DNA of 59,266 nucleotides from Ensifer sp. IC4062 (GTDB lineage Bacteria; Pseudomonadota; Alphaproteobacteria; Rhizobiales; Rhizobiaceae): assembly GCF_020193575.1 (NCBI RefSeq), contig NZ_JADYVD010000047.1, positions 1 through 59,266 of the forward strand, read 5' to 3'. Positions 17,900 to 27,420 of this stretch are shown here, piece after piece (within the stretch, counting starts at the first letter, position 1; the number at the start of each line of letters is the position of its first letter). The notes under the pieces are model-generated. The model made no database searches, had not been told where the DNA came from, and saw nothing but the letters and a program-made list of their open reading frames with translations. The translations under genes and the position numbers were made by a program.

Positions 17900-18365
17900 G
17901 AGCTCAACCCACTTTGGAGTAGATATCGAGTTTGTCGCTGGAGACGAATCCATTGCGAGCGGTAGAACTCGGATACTCTGCCCGAGCGTTGCGATACCAG
18001 CCATGCTTTGTGACACCCTGCCACTTTTGCCGCCTCGACGATGGCGCTGAGCAGTGCCGTTCCGACACCGCACCCTGCTCACCTGGACGCACTGCAACCT
18101 CCTCCAGGTACAGCAACTGGCCCGCATAGTATCAACGCCGTGTGCCAATTGTAATTCCAACGCATTTATCCGCATCCCAAGCCGCTAAGGCTATGCGCCT
18201 TGGCGCGGCCACAAGCTGCGAAACACGCTCGGTTGCGGCTTCGACTGACCAGTCCTCGTTCCAAGGAGGCGCAGCGTATGCGCTAGAAATGATGGTTGCT
18301 GCCGCTTCGAGGTCTGCCTCGTTCATCTGTGTAATCAAAAAAGACATGCGCTCTGATTTCATCAA
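17900..18365 (-). pseudogene. GNAT acetyltransferase, broken by frameshifts
   Basis: The first part (from 18365) reads SFLITQMNEADLEAAATIISSAYA and on to IALAAWDADKCVGITIG, a GNAT N-terminus. Then the frame stops, and the acetyl-CoA loop region continues in another frame (LYLEEVAVRPGEQG) and a third (VAGCHKAWLVSQ, later GFVSSDKLDIYSK). At least two frameshifts interrupt it. The substrate is unknown; an aminoglycoside-acetyltransferase-like fold is likely. Confidence 0.7.
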
Positions 18366-18577
18366 TGACCCTCCACAGCATGTCTCTCGAACACTGGCGA
18401 TGTGAGCGTTTCGACCGCCCGCCTGCGTTCGATCGTGCTCAGCTTCGGTAAATGTGCAAGAGTCGCAAACTTCTCGAAATCGTCGCGCAATTTGCTGCTA
18501 AAATCCACTTTAACGTTAGTACGCCACGAAATGAACGCAATCGTTGAAATTCATGCGTAGTTGGCACAAACTTCCAA

Positions 18578-19366
18578 TCACACAGCTGCTAACTCCGGGT
18601 TGCCAATTCGAGCCGCGATTGATGGCCTCCCGTTCTCACTGAGTCGGGCGCTAAAATGGCGCAGATCCGCCACCGCATTTTTGACGGTGCCTTCTTTGAC
18701 GGTGCCGTCGTCCGGGTTGGGCCTGGCTTTGGTTTTGAACTCCTCAAACAGCGCCTCATCGTCCGCAGGGACTCCGCGTGTTCGGCCGGGCTGCTTGGCG
18801 TGATCCACACGGAATTTCGTTGAAAGGATCTCTTGTTGCACCGCCGAGCCGGATGGCTTTTCGCTGCGACTCGCCCCAAACGCCTTTCGAACCCCTGACT
18901 TGATACTGTTCCACAGTTTGCGATGTTTGCTGCTCTTCGTCTCAATCGCGGGCTGCTCTTGAGATGACAAGGTGTAGCGCGCGCTGCTGAACAGATCATC
19001 CCGCAAATTGGCCTGCGGTACTTGGGCCGCATCTCCAAAGTGAGCGCGGGGGAGATCAACGCTGTGGCGCGTGCTGTTGAACGGGTTGTCTCTCAGCCGA
19101 CAGTGCGGCGGCATCCGCATCGAACCGCCGAGATTGGCGCGCCGGATTCCTCCACCGCCCTCTGCGGGACTCTCATCAGGCGAACTAGACTTTGCGAAGC
19201 TCTCATCGGACGAATTGAGTTGCAACTCGTTCATCTGTTGTTCAAAGCTAGCTTGCTGGCTCGTACTGCCCTGTTGCTGCCCCATCCGCGACTGTCGATA
19301 ATACGCTTGCGCGAATCCTTCCACATCAAAATCAAACAGGTTGAAATTGTTATTCGTTCGCTCCAT
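18578..19366 (-). CDS. Candidate type III effector with a repeat-type C-terminal motif
   Basis: 262 residues, rich in Ser, Gln, Asn and Arg, with no signal peptide, no membrane span and a flexible N-terminus, as is common in secreted effectors. The C-terminal part (about 208-258) holds TVKNAVADLRHFSARLSENG followed by RPSIAARI, resembling the SAM-like (integrase core-binding) repeats in NopD/XopD-type effectors and in the broken repeat gene at 23972. A central basic helix (KHRKLWNSIKSGVRKAFG) could bind membrane or nucleic acid. No convincing tts box lies upstream; two partial matches (19388-19418, 19581-19602) are weak. Function unknown. Confidence 0.55.
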   Translation of the reverse strand: MERTNNNFNLFDFDVEGFAQAYYRQSRMGQQQGSTSQQASFEQQMNELQLNSSDESFAKSSSPDESPAEGGGGIRRANLGGSMRMPPHCRLRDNPFNSTRHSVDLPRAHFGDAAQVPQANLRDDLFSSARYTLSSQEQPAIETKSSKHRKLWNSIKSGVRKAFGASRSEKPSGSAVQQEILSTKFRVDHAKQPGRTRGVPADDEALFEEFKTKARPNPDDGTVKEGTVKNAVADLRHFSARLSENGRPSIAARIGNPELAAV

Positions 19367-19827
19367 GGCACCTTACATCCCCTTGCAAAGCTCGTATCTG
19401 GCGCACGGTAAGGTGACCTGAGTAAAAGCGGCAGAGCCTTCGGCCGAGAGTTCGATGTCGAAGCAAAGTCTGGGTGTCGACCATACCGAGTCAACCCCAG
19501 AACGGACAGCAAATGGCGCCCCTCAGGAAATGGTCCCTAAAAGCCCTCGCCTTATGTATCTCAGTCCGCGTCGCCTGCCCGCTTCGCTAAAAAGCTGCCG
19601 GAAGGTTTGATTTTTAGTACGCGCGACAGATCAGCCTGCTCAGAACAAGCCGGCCATACCAGCGGTGAAAGGAACATGCCCGGCCCGCCCGGTGGCGGAC
19701 GCGTATGAACGCGAACTCCCTGAAGAGCCGGATTCCAACCGCACCGACATCGGCCAGCGCCGTTTCGCCGTCGCGACCCACAGTGCCACTTATACAACGG
19801 CCTCCCACTGGCCCCAAACAACCGGAC

Positions 19828-19892
19828 TGCCACAGCTCTTGCTAAATCAGCCTGGCACAGCTCTTGCTAAATCAGAATGGCACAGCTCTTGC
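19828..19892 (+). promoter_or_regulatory. Three tandem sigma-54 (-24/-12) boxes
   Basis: A 25-base unit is repeated three times, starting at 19828, 19853 and 19878. Units 2 and 3 read TGGCACAGCTCTTGC, a close match to the sigma-54 consensus with GG and GC separated by exactly 10 bases. Unit 1 has TGCCAC, losing the essential GG. From unit 3, transcription would start near 19904, about 60 bases before the ATG of the peptidase gene. No NifA-type TGT-N10-ACA site was seen upstream. Confidence 0.8.
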
Positions 19893-19965
19893 TTCGAAGA
19901 GAGGCGAAGCGGTTAATTCTAAACGCTTCCAATAACGTTTAACGAGGCTTTCGAAGAGGTAAACC

Positions 19966-22146
19966 ATGCTAGGTACATTTCTGAACAGCATGATGATGGC
20001 GATGGCTATGGTCACCATGACGGCTCCCGCCCCGCCCCAAATGACCACCGTCGCCGCCGCGATCGATTCCAACCCCAACAACGCTTCGCAGGATGCCGCC
20101 GATCCTCGCGCCTATCTGAACGAGATCGACGGCGACAAGGCGATGACCTGGGTCGAGGCGCATAACCTTTCGACGATCGATAAGCTGTCGAAAGATCCGC
20201 GTTACAGCGAATACCAGGCCGACGCTCTGAATATCCTACAGGCCACCGACCGCATTGCTTCGCCCAGCTTCGCGCGCGACGGGATGATCGACAACTTTTG
20301 GCAGGACGGCACGCACGTGCAGGGTCTGTGGCGGCGTACGACCTGGGAATCCTACAGGTCCGGCAACCCGCAATGGCGCACAATTCTCGACGTCGATGCG
20401 CTGTCCAAGGCAGGAGGCAAAACCTGGGTATTCGAAGGCGGGGACTGCCTGCCGTCCGCCAGCAATCTCTGCCTGATCCGGCTCTCCGACGGTGGCAAGG
20501 ATGCGGTTGTGGTGCGCGAATTCGACATTGCCAAGGGTGAATTCATTAAGGAAGGCTTCGTCCTACCCGAAGGCAAGCAGTCGGTGACCTGGGTGGACGA
20601 GAACACCATCTACGTGACCCGGGAATGGACGCCGGACGAAGTGACCTCTTCTGGCTATCCCTACGTCACCAAGGTAGTGAAGCGCGGCCAGAGCTTGGAT
20701 CAGGCGGCCGAGATTTTCCGCGGCCAAAAGATGGACGTATCGGCTGAACGCGGCGTGCTGCGCGACATCGATGGCAAGTATGTGATGGACACCTCGTATC
20801 GCGGCCTAGACTTCTTCAATACCGAACTAGCCTTTTACCCAAACGGCCACACCGATACCCACAAGGTGGTCCTGCCCCTGCCGACCACGGCCACCTTTAG
20901 CGGCTACTACAAGGGCCAGGCAATCTATTGGTTGAAGTCTGACTGGACCTCGGCCAAAGGCACCGTCTTCCGCAATGGCGCGATTATCGCTTTCGATCTC
21001 AAGGGGGCGCTCGCCGATCCAGCGCACGTTGAACCGCTTGTGCTGTTCATGCCAAACGAGCATCAATCTGTCGCAGGGGCTACCCAGACCAAGAACCGTC
21101 TCGTGCTGTCGATCCTGTCAAATGTCACCAGCGAGGTCCGCAGCTTCGATTTCGGCAAAGGCGGCTGGACGTCTTTTAAGTTGGCTCTGCCGGCAAATTC
21201 GACCCTGTCCCTGACGTCCAGCGACGATGAGAGCGATCATCTGTTCGTCTTCTCAGAAGGGTTCCTCGAACCTTCAACTCTCTTTTGCGCCGATGCCGTA
21301 ACGGGCCAAGTCGAAAAGATCAATTCGGCCCCGGAACGCTTTGATGCCGAAAGCCTGCAAGTACAGCAGTTCTGGGCGACCTCGAAGGATGGCACGAAGG
21401 TTCCGTACTTCCTCGTAGCGCGCAAGGACGTCAAGCTGGACGGCACGAGCCCGACCATCCTCTACGCCTATGGCGGTTTCGAAATCCCAATGCAGCCCAA
21501 CTATTCGGCGGTGCTTGGCAAGCTATGGCTGGAGAAGGGTGGTGTCTATGCGCTGGCGAATATCCGCGGCGGCGGCGAGTTCGGCCCAAAATGGCACGAG
21601 GCCGGTTTGAAGACCAATCGTCAGCGCGTCTATGACGACTTCCAGGCCGTGGCGCAGGACCTGATCGCGAAGAAGGTAACCTCGACACCGCATCTCGGGA
21701 TCATGGGGGGGTCGAACGGCGGCCTGCTCATGGGCGTGCAAATGATCCAGCGGCCCGACCTGTGGAACGCGGCCGTGATCCAGGTGCCGCTTCTCGACAT
21801 GGTCAATTTCATCCACATGTCGGCAGGAGCCTCCTGGCAGGGCGAATATGGCAATCCCGACGATCCGGTTGAAGGCGCCTTCCTGCGCTCGATCTCGCCC
21901 TATCATAATGTCAGGGCGGGCGTGGCGTATCCGGAACCCTTCTTCGAAACTTCGACAAAGGATGACCGCGTCGGGCCAGTGCACGCGCGCAAGATGGCCG
22001 CCCTGTTCGAAGATATGGGCCTGCCCTTCTACTATTATGAAAGCGTCGAGGGCGGTCACGCCGCCGCCGCCAACCTGCAGGAATACGCCCGCCGCTACGC
22101 GCTTGAATATATCTACATGTCTCAAAAACTCATGGATAACAAGTGA
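19966..22146 (+). CDS. Prolyl oligopeptidase family (S9A) serine peptidase, y4nA-like
   Basis: 726 residues. A seven-bladed propeller region (about 70-480) precedes the alpha/beta-hydrolase domain. The catalytic triad is visible: Ser583 in MGGSNGGLL, Asp in the TKDDRVGP motif (about 666), and His698 in VEGGHAAAA. The extreme N-terminus (MLGTFLNSMMMAMAMVTM then Ala/Pro-rich) could be a signal peptide, so export to the periplasm is possible. A protein of equal length, y4nA, is known from the NGR234 symbiotic plasmid. AGAGG precedes the ATG at 19966. Control by the tandem sigma-54 boxes suggests symbiotic or nitrogen-related expression. The substrate is unknown. Confidence 0.9.
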   Translation: MLGTFLNSMMMAMAMVTMTAPAPPQMTTVAAAIDSNPNNASQDAADPRAYLNEIDGDKAMTWVEAHNLSTIDKLSKDPRYSEYQADALNILQATDRIASPSFARDGMIDNFWQDGTHVQGLWRRTTWESYRSGNPQWRTILDVDALSKAGGKTWVFEGGDCLPSASNLCLIRLSDGGKDAVVVREFDIAKGEFIKEGFVLPEGKQSVTWVDENTIYVTREWTPDEVTSSGYPYVTKVVKRGQSLDQAAEIFRGQKMDVSAERGVLRDIDGKYVMDTSYRGLDFFNTELAFYPNGHTDTHKVVLPLPTTATFSGYYKGQAIYWLKSDWTSAKGTVFRNGAIIAFDLKGALADPAHVEPLVLFMPNEHQSVAGATQTKNRLVLSILSNVTSEVRSFDFGKGGWTSFKLALPANSTLSLTSSDDESDHLFVFSEGFLEPSTLFCADAVTGQVEKINSAPERFDAESLQVQQFWATSKDGTKVPYFLVARKDVKLDGTSPTILYAYGGFEIPMQPNYSAVLGKLWLEKGGVYALANIRGGGEFGPKWHEAGLKTNRQRVYDDFQAVAQDLIAKKVTSTPHLGIMGGSNGGLLMGVQMIQRPDLWNAAVIQVPLLDMVNFIHMSAGASWQGEYGNPDDPVEGAFLRSISPYHNVRAGVAYPEPFFETSTKDDRVGPVHARKMAALFEDMGLPFYYYESVEGGHAAAANLQEYARRYALEYIYMSQKLMDNK

Positions 22147-22264
22147 GTCCGCAAAACCTTAGGCCTTGTGGGCAGATCTGAGCCAATACGAAGCCGGTGG
22201 CGAGGACGACGAAAGGGGCGAAGGTTCGCTTTGTCTTCTCGCAGCGTAGGGCGACGCCCTCAAA
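22147..22264 (-). pseudogene. C-terminal scrap of an IS5-type transposase
   Basis: The minus strand encodes FEGVALRCEKTKRTFAPF followed by a hydrophobic tail, the usual C-terminus of IS5-family transposases (R-ALRCEKT-NF pattern). The rest of the gene is missing. It directly abuts the stop of the peptidase gene. Confidence 0.6.
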
Positions 22265-22605
22265 GCGCGTGACCTTGCGCCGGCCCGCTTCTTTTGGACC
22301 GATCTTTATAAGCGTCTTGGGGACGAGGGCGGGCTTACCGTCGTCTCGCGCAGCTTGGCGCTGCCTACTCGGCGAGAGGTTCAACTCCTCCGCGGCTGCC
22401 CGAAGGAGCAGAGCCTTGCGGCCGCTTCGAAGATGCGCACGGCGGAGAGTGAAGCCATCTGCAGCATCAGATTAGTGAACCAGATTCACCTATAGATGTA
22501 AACTTGGCGCTTGATAGCAGGCGCTCGCTGCGCCAGAACTTCTCTACGAGGACAGGCAACGGGCCTGAAGGGAGAAGCCGAACACCGTTCGATCGCTGCC
22601 GGGTC

Positions 22606-22773
22606 CTTGGCATCGGGCTCTACACCCCGCCGATTGGCACGACGCTCTTCATCTCCTCGTCGATCGCGAAATCGCCGCTCGGCGAGACCACCCGCGAGCT
22701 GTGGCCCTTCTTCGCCATGGCGATGATGCTCCTGCTTGCGGTGAGCTTCATATCGGCGCTCACGCTCTACTGA
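22606..22773 (+). pseudogene. 3' fragment of a TRAP transporter large subunit (dctM)
   Basis: The last 55 codons of a DctM protein (LGIGLYTPPIGTTLFISS to the end) are nearly identical to the C-terminus of the intact dctM at 41095-42354. The 5' part is missing and joined to unrelated sequence near 22600. It is followed after 9 bases by a broken sugar-ATPase gene, the same order as in the intact operon. Confidence 0.85.
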
Positions 22774-22782
22774 GGACAGGAC

Positions 22783-23850
22783 ATGACCGACGACAGCAAG
22801 CAATCGTCTGTGTCCGATCACTGACCAAGTCCTATGGCGCAACGTCCCTTAAACGCGTGGATTTTTCGGTAAAGCGCGGCGAAATTCACGCGCTCCTCGG
22901 CGGCAACGGCGCCGGCAAGTCGACACTCATCCGCATCATCACGGGAACGGCAGCCAAGGATGGTGGCGAACTCGTCTTTCGCGACGCCGCCGGCAACATC
23001 CTTACCGAGACGGACGGCCGCCGCAAGGTCGCCGTCGTTCACCAGGAACTCGCGCTTCTTCCCCACCTGACCGTTGCTGAGAACATCGCCCTGCGCCATT
23101 TCCGCAAGGGTTCGCGCCTTTTCGACCGAAGGACGGCCGCCAGCCAGGCGCATGCCGCCTTGTCGATGATCGATCGGGAATTCGCCGGGACCGCGTTGAA
23201 CCGCCTCGTCGGCGACCTCAGCCTCCATGAAGGACAGATGGTGGAGATCGCGCGAGCCCTCTCGTCGGTGCCAAACTCATCCTGCTGGACGAACCGACCG
23301 CCAATCTGACCGCGGCCGAGATGGAGCGACTGTTCGGAGTTTTGAGAAGATTGACGCGGGAAAATGGCCTCTCGGTCGTCTTTGTCTCGCACCGCATGAA
23401 GGAAATTCGCCAGATCGCCCATGTCTGCTCGATCATCCGGGACGGAAGAACCGTGGTGAGGAGCGTGCCGACGGCAGAGCTCACGGATCTCGCCATCATC
23501 GAGCATATGGGGCAGGCGCATGCCACGGCAGCTCCCCTGCCCGCGCGAACGGCAGCAACTGGGTCTCGCCTGGGGAGCCACGGACCATTGCGGAAAAAGG
23601 GTTCTCCGTAACGCTCAAGCCCGGGGCCATTCTCGGCGTTGCCGGCGCCCCAGCAGGCCCCGAAACCCTGATCTCCGCACTCATTGGTGCCGCATACGAA
23701 AAACGCTGGACGGTAACGCGCGCCGGATGGCCCGGCCATTTCCGCTCGCCGCGGCCGCGCGCCTCGAAGCGGGCTTCGTGACCGGCGGCCGATCGCACCG
23801 CGGCGTCCTCCGTTCCCTGCCGATCATCGAATTCAGCGGCACGTCCGGCT
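22783..23850 (+). pseudogene. Decayed sugar ABC-transporter ATPase, paralogue of the gene at 39588-41081
   Basis: Begins ATGACCGACGAC and shifts frame within the first ten codons. It continues through Walker A (GGNGAGKST) and SLHEGQMVEIARALS, shifts near 23268 (LILLDEPTANLTAAE), again near 23530 (GAILGVAGAPAGPETLISAL) and near 23745 (EAGFVTGGRSHRGVLRSLP), and breaks off near 23850 in the second ATP-binding half. Residue identity to the intact operon ATPase is high throughout. It is clearly a dead duplicate. Confidence 0.88.
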
Positions 23851-23907
23851 TTTATTCGTGTGCGAGACGGGATTGGCATGCGGCTTTTTTGCACTGCGCG
23901 GCGAGGC

Positions 23908-23937
23908 TCGTCAGCATCTCGCCAGCTTGCCAGCTTA
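23908..23937 (+). promoter_or_regulatory. tts box (TtsI target) ahead of the repeat effector gene
   Basis: The segment GTCAGCATCTCGCCAGCT from 23910 agrees with the core GTCAGCTTNTCGAAAGCT at all but three defined positions and is followed at the right distance by CTTA (consensus CNTA). It ends 35 bases before the GTG at 23972. tts boxes mark genes switched on by TtsI with the type III secretion system. Confidence 0.65.
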
Positions 23938-23971
23938 GCGTGCTGCCGGGATCTGCGGAGATGAGGCTATC

Positions 23972-25430
23972 GTGGATAATTTTTCGCCAACCAAACTGGC
24001 GGCTTTGATGCAGGTGCAGCACGCCGTCCCGGACGCTCGGCAAGCTGGCCAGGCGCAAGCCGCCTTTGAGCAGCAATTGGCGGGCGCGCGAGAGGCTACA
24101 GTCGTCGATGAGGCCGCACCTGAGGCACCGCCCCCTCAGCGGCCTAAAGATATCCGGAGCATCATAAGGAGGGCGATCCAGGCAGAGGCGACGCGGCGGA
24201 ATTTGAGCCCGCAAACCGCCCCGGGCTTATGCTAGCGCGCTTCATAAGCTGGAAAAGATCTCAGCTCTGGGGGTGAAACGATTGCCACGCTGGACCACAA
24301 TTCTCTGGTAGCTCGTGCTGAAAGGTTCTTCTCGCGCGACTCGGCAATGGCTCCCGCGCTAACGGCGCTTCATAGGTATCGCAATCCCAATGCTCCTGAC
24401 GGTCCGCGCCGCCGATATGTTGTTCCCTCTGCGATAGGTGGCGGCCCCGTCAACGAGGCCGCGCCTCCAGCTGACAACTACCTCATCTGTTAGACCGGGG
24501 TCTTATCGATAATGCAGTCCGGCATTTTGGCCGCAGCCTACAAGGAAGTACCGCTTACGAATATGGCCGGGTGCTTCGCACCTTGGGAAAATGATCTGGG
24601 ATCACTAGGCAAGGCGGTCGACGGGCTTGATCACGCCGCTTTGGTCCTGCATGCGAGAACGTCTTTTCCTGAGGATGGGCATTTGCTCTCGGCATGGAGC
24701 GCGCTGCGGAAGTATCGTGAGCCTGAACCTTTGCCTGATGGGCGACATGACTTTCCCTCTGAAGAGAGGCAATCCTGATTGACGGCGCAGTCCAGGCAGC
24801 TGCTGCCCGTCGGGGCTGGACACCCGGCACTACCGAGAACTACTATCGGGCTTTTCACAAGCTGGCGAAATCTCTTCCCGGGGCCAGGCAATCGCAGCGC
24901 TGGACCACAATTCGCTTGTAGCCCATGCCAAGACATCACACGAGGACGACAAGGGTATAAGCGCCGCGTTGGAGGTGCTTCTCGAGCATCGTGATCCGGC
25001 TATCCTGGCCAGGCGCAGCCAGGGCAATCATCCTCCCTCCGCGAAAGACAAGAGTCTCATCGAGGCTGCGGCCTGTGCCAGTCAGCGGCCGAGGAAAGCC
25101 GTCGAAAAGTCTGTCAATAATCTTCTCAGATTTGCAGGAGCGCTCAACGCCGATGATGAGCAAATTCATCAGCTAGAGCACGCCGAACTCGTCAAGCTTG
25201 CAAGAAAAAAGTTTCCCAGTAACAAAAGCCTCATCAGCGGGCTTGGCATGATCCGTGATCACCGCAAGGCGGAGCACGCTTCCAGCACAGAAGCCCCCTG
25301 GCACGCGAAGGATGACCTGGCCCAGTCGCCGCTCTTAAGCGTCACCCAGACGAGCTTCGATGCGGAGTCCATCCACCTCATCACTTCACATCCGGGTTAC
25401 GATCACGGCGTGCACTACTACCGTTCTTAA
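23972..25430 (+). pseudogene. Frameshifted tandem-repeat type III effector gene, NopD/XopD-like N-terminal repeats
   Basis: From a GTG at 23972 the first frame encodes an 87-residue N-terminus (MDNFSPTKLAALMQV). A frameshift near 24220 leads to AYASALHKLEKISALG, another near 24275 to LDHNSLVARAERFFSRD. Three further units follow: LIDNAVRHFGRS to LDHAALVLHARTSFPEDG, LIDGAVQAAAARRG to LDHNSLVAHAKTSHEDD, and the last, SLIEAAACASQR to LEHAELVKLARKKFPSNK. Each unit runs about 110-150 residues with the pattern LI--A, Y--L-KL, LDH-SLV-HA, D, AL--LRKYR, like the SAM-like core-binding domain of tyrosine recombinases. At least four frame breaks or stops mean that no full protein is made unless these are sequencing errors. 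The tts box supports an effector origin. Confidence 0.65.
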
Positions 25431-25666
25431 TCTGCTTGTATCCAAACATTGCTTCGCGGGGGGAAGCTTCGCTCGTCAGGAACGAAACGACTCTTGCCGT
25501 TGTCGCCAGCAACTGCTTCGCCCGACAAGGGCAGGCGCCGGTCCTGCCGGCATGCCGATGGGGCAACGGCAGCGAGCAAACATAGTGACGTTCGCCTAAT
25601 AGGGTGTTCCTCTTTTCTGTAGGTTGGAAGATGGTTTTCTTCGTATAGATGCTCTAAAAAAGCAAC

Positions 25667-26509
25667 TTAGACCAGGCATTTCCTTGCGCCTTCCTGCTGA
25701 TCGATCGCGTCGCGGATTACACCTATGTTGGCTTCATACTCTTGGATCTTGTAATATCCTTCGTGCAAGCAATTGAAATAAAGACTTTTAAGATACCTGT
25801 CGCTTCTGAACTTCAAAAAATCGTGATATAGCTCGCTTGGATCTGCGGCGAGAATATATTTAATTTGGCGAACGGTCATGTGATGATTTGGCTCCGCCGC
25901 CATCCGATTCAGGTCCCTGATTGACTTAACTGCGGCAAGATTTATCTCAGACTCTATGTCGGGACGATCACCCGTATATCGAGCAAAATAAAGAAAAAAA
26001 GTTTTGTTTTTCAACTGTTGCTCGTGCATGAGCTCTACTAACCTGTTTTCGTGAGTGCCGGTGATCTTCACGTCGTCGACAAACAGAAGGCAACGACCTT
26101 CGAAATGTTGCGAGTTGAAGTAGAACCTATCACCGGCGATCAATGACTTGCGATGTTCCCCTGACAGGAGTCCGTAGTCGTTCACATAACTGATCTTTCG
26201 TGGGACAGTCGCATATTCCACGTGGTTGCCTTTGGCATCAACAATGTGGCTGTTGAGGCGATTAAGCAAATGCATCGTCATTATAGTCGCTGCATTCGGG
26301 ACAAAATTGTATGGCGACGAAATCATCAGGGAGCTACTGTTCAGTAGAGCGGGTGCGTTGTTTTGGAAGAACGCGTCTGCAATCTGGTAGCCCATCTCGC
26401 GGGCTGCTTCGTCGCAACCGAATTTCAGACGTGAATATTGTTCCGGTCGAAAGGGTGCATCCTCAATCGACTGAAATTCATGGAGCGCAAACTCCTGAAA
26501 TTGCCTCAT
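25667..26509 (-). CDS. Phosphoribosyltransferase-fold protein
   Basis: 280 residues from the ATG at 26509, with GAGAGG before it; the open frame extends further but only through the HAD gene in another phase. The PRPP-binding loop is clear: CLLFVDDVKITGTHENRL fits the hydrophobic-DD-TGTT signature of type I phosphoribosyltransferases. A basic, aromatic C-terminal region (about 190-270) is of unknown fold. It overlaps the HAD gene upstream by 32 bases and shares its transcript. The bases are visibly richer in A+T than in the bio or fix genes. The acceptor substrate is unknown; HAD plus PRTase pairs also occur in tellurium-resistance-type and nucleotide-modifying clusters. Confidence 0.7.
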   Translation of the reverse strand: MRQFQEFALHEFQSIEDAPFRPEQYSRLKFGCDEAAREMGYQIADAFFQNNAPALLNSSSLMISSPYNFVPNAATIMTMHLLNRLNSHIVDAKGNHVEYATVPRKISYVNDYGLLSGEHRKSLIAGDRFYFNSQHFEGRCLLFVDDVKITGTHENRLVELMHEQQLKNKTFFLYFARYTGDRPDIESEINLAAVKSIRDLNRMAAEPNHHMTVRQIKYILAADPSELYHDFLKFRSDRYLKSLYFNCLHEGYYKIQEYEANIGVIRDAIDQQEGARKCLV

Positions 26510-27179
26510 ATACAACCTCTCGAATGTCCTCAGGTCGTCCCACCAGGGCACCATGCATTCCAGCGCTCTGTGCACCTTGTAGATCGCAGATCGGGTCGTC
26601 GCCCACATGCAGGATGTTGTTCGCCGCAATGTCGCACGACTTGATGATTTTGTTAAAGAAAGTCTCCTTTGGCTTTGCATATCCAAGCAGGTCGGAATAA
26701 AGTCCGAACCGAAATACGCATCCAAACGTGTTCTCAAGAAAATTGTGCACCGTCCGGCCGCTAATAAAACTCGAGTTGCTGCCAAGCGACAGCTTATATC
26801 CGTCTTCGACCAACCCATGGATTAGCTTCACGGTAGGATTCAATACAACTGGTTTGAATTCATCAAAAATGTGCTCAAACGCCTTTGCGATGAAGCTTGG
26901 ATCGTTGTGAACATTGCAATACAACATAAGCAAACGAATATTTTCGAACAGAGATGGAGCGTACCCAGTTTCGATCGCGTGTTGGGTCACCCACTTCTTG
27001 ACCTCGACGTATGCATTCCTGACGGCTGCTTCTTCTGTGTGAAAACAGGCTGCGAGAAACTTCGTCCTCGTCTGCGCATGGCATGGGTTGGGCAATACGA
27101 GAGTGTTCCAGACATCGAAGGAGATGTGACTTATCAACTTGTCTTCCCGCAGTCTCTTAAGTGCTCGGAGGTCCTGCAT
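26478..27179 (-). CDS. HAD-superfamily hydrolase
   Basis: About 233 residues. Motif I is SFDVWNTL (nucleophile Asp; the +2 residue is Trp rather than Asp, as in haloacid-dehalogenase-type members), motif II LGSNSS, motif III KPKETFF and motif IV HVGDDPICDLQGAQSAGM. The cap lies between motifs I and II. No ideal ribosome site is seen: I give the ATG at 27179; a TTG at 27137 after GGGAAG and an ATG at 27272 are alternatives. It overlaps the phosphoribosyltransferase gene. A sigma-54 box and a NifA-type site lie upstream in the correct order, so the pair probably belongs to the nitrogen-fixation regulon. Substrate unknown. Confidence 0.75.
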   Translation of the reverse strand: MQDLRALKRLREDKLISHISFDVWNTLVLPNPCHAQTRTKFLAACFHTEEAAVRNAYVEVKKWVTQHAIETGYAPSLFENIRLLMLYCNVHNDPSFIAKAFEHIFDEFKPVVLNPTVKLIHGLVEDGYKLSLGSNSSFISGRTVHNFLENTFGCVFRFGLYSDLLGYAKPKETFFNKIIKSCDIAANNILHVGDDPICDLQGAQSAGMHGALVGRPEDIREVVYEAISGVCAP

Positions 27180-27420
27180 CTGCGATTGGCCGCAGCCGTC
27201 TCGGCGTCCGGTACATGCGCGGGTCCGAAACGGATCGGGATGCCCGCATCGACAACGGCGGTGGGCGTGCATCGGGAGATATCGCCCTGCCGATACCGCT
27301 CTTCTCTGAAAGTGGATTGTGGCGAACTAACATATTCGCTTTGTCTTTCGTTAATTGTTCGTGACGGCGCTCGACACCTGAATGTCCGGGCGATGTCCAT
27401 CTGTTTATGGCTGAGAATGA

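Noticed and set aside
18560..18576. TGGCACAAACTTCC as a sigma-54 box
   Set aside because: The -12 element lacks GC and the direction leads into the antisense of the effector candidate.
19581..19602. tts-box-like half site upstream of the 18578-19366 effector candidate
   Set aside because: Only the GCAGCTTTT half agrees (minus strand), the TCGAAAGCT half does not, and the distance of 215 bases is long. Another weak match at 19388-19418 is no better.
22621..22640. TGGCACGACGCTC as a sigma-54 box
   Set aside because: It lies inside the dctM remnant coding sequence (GTTLF codons) and has no TTGC at the right spacing.
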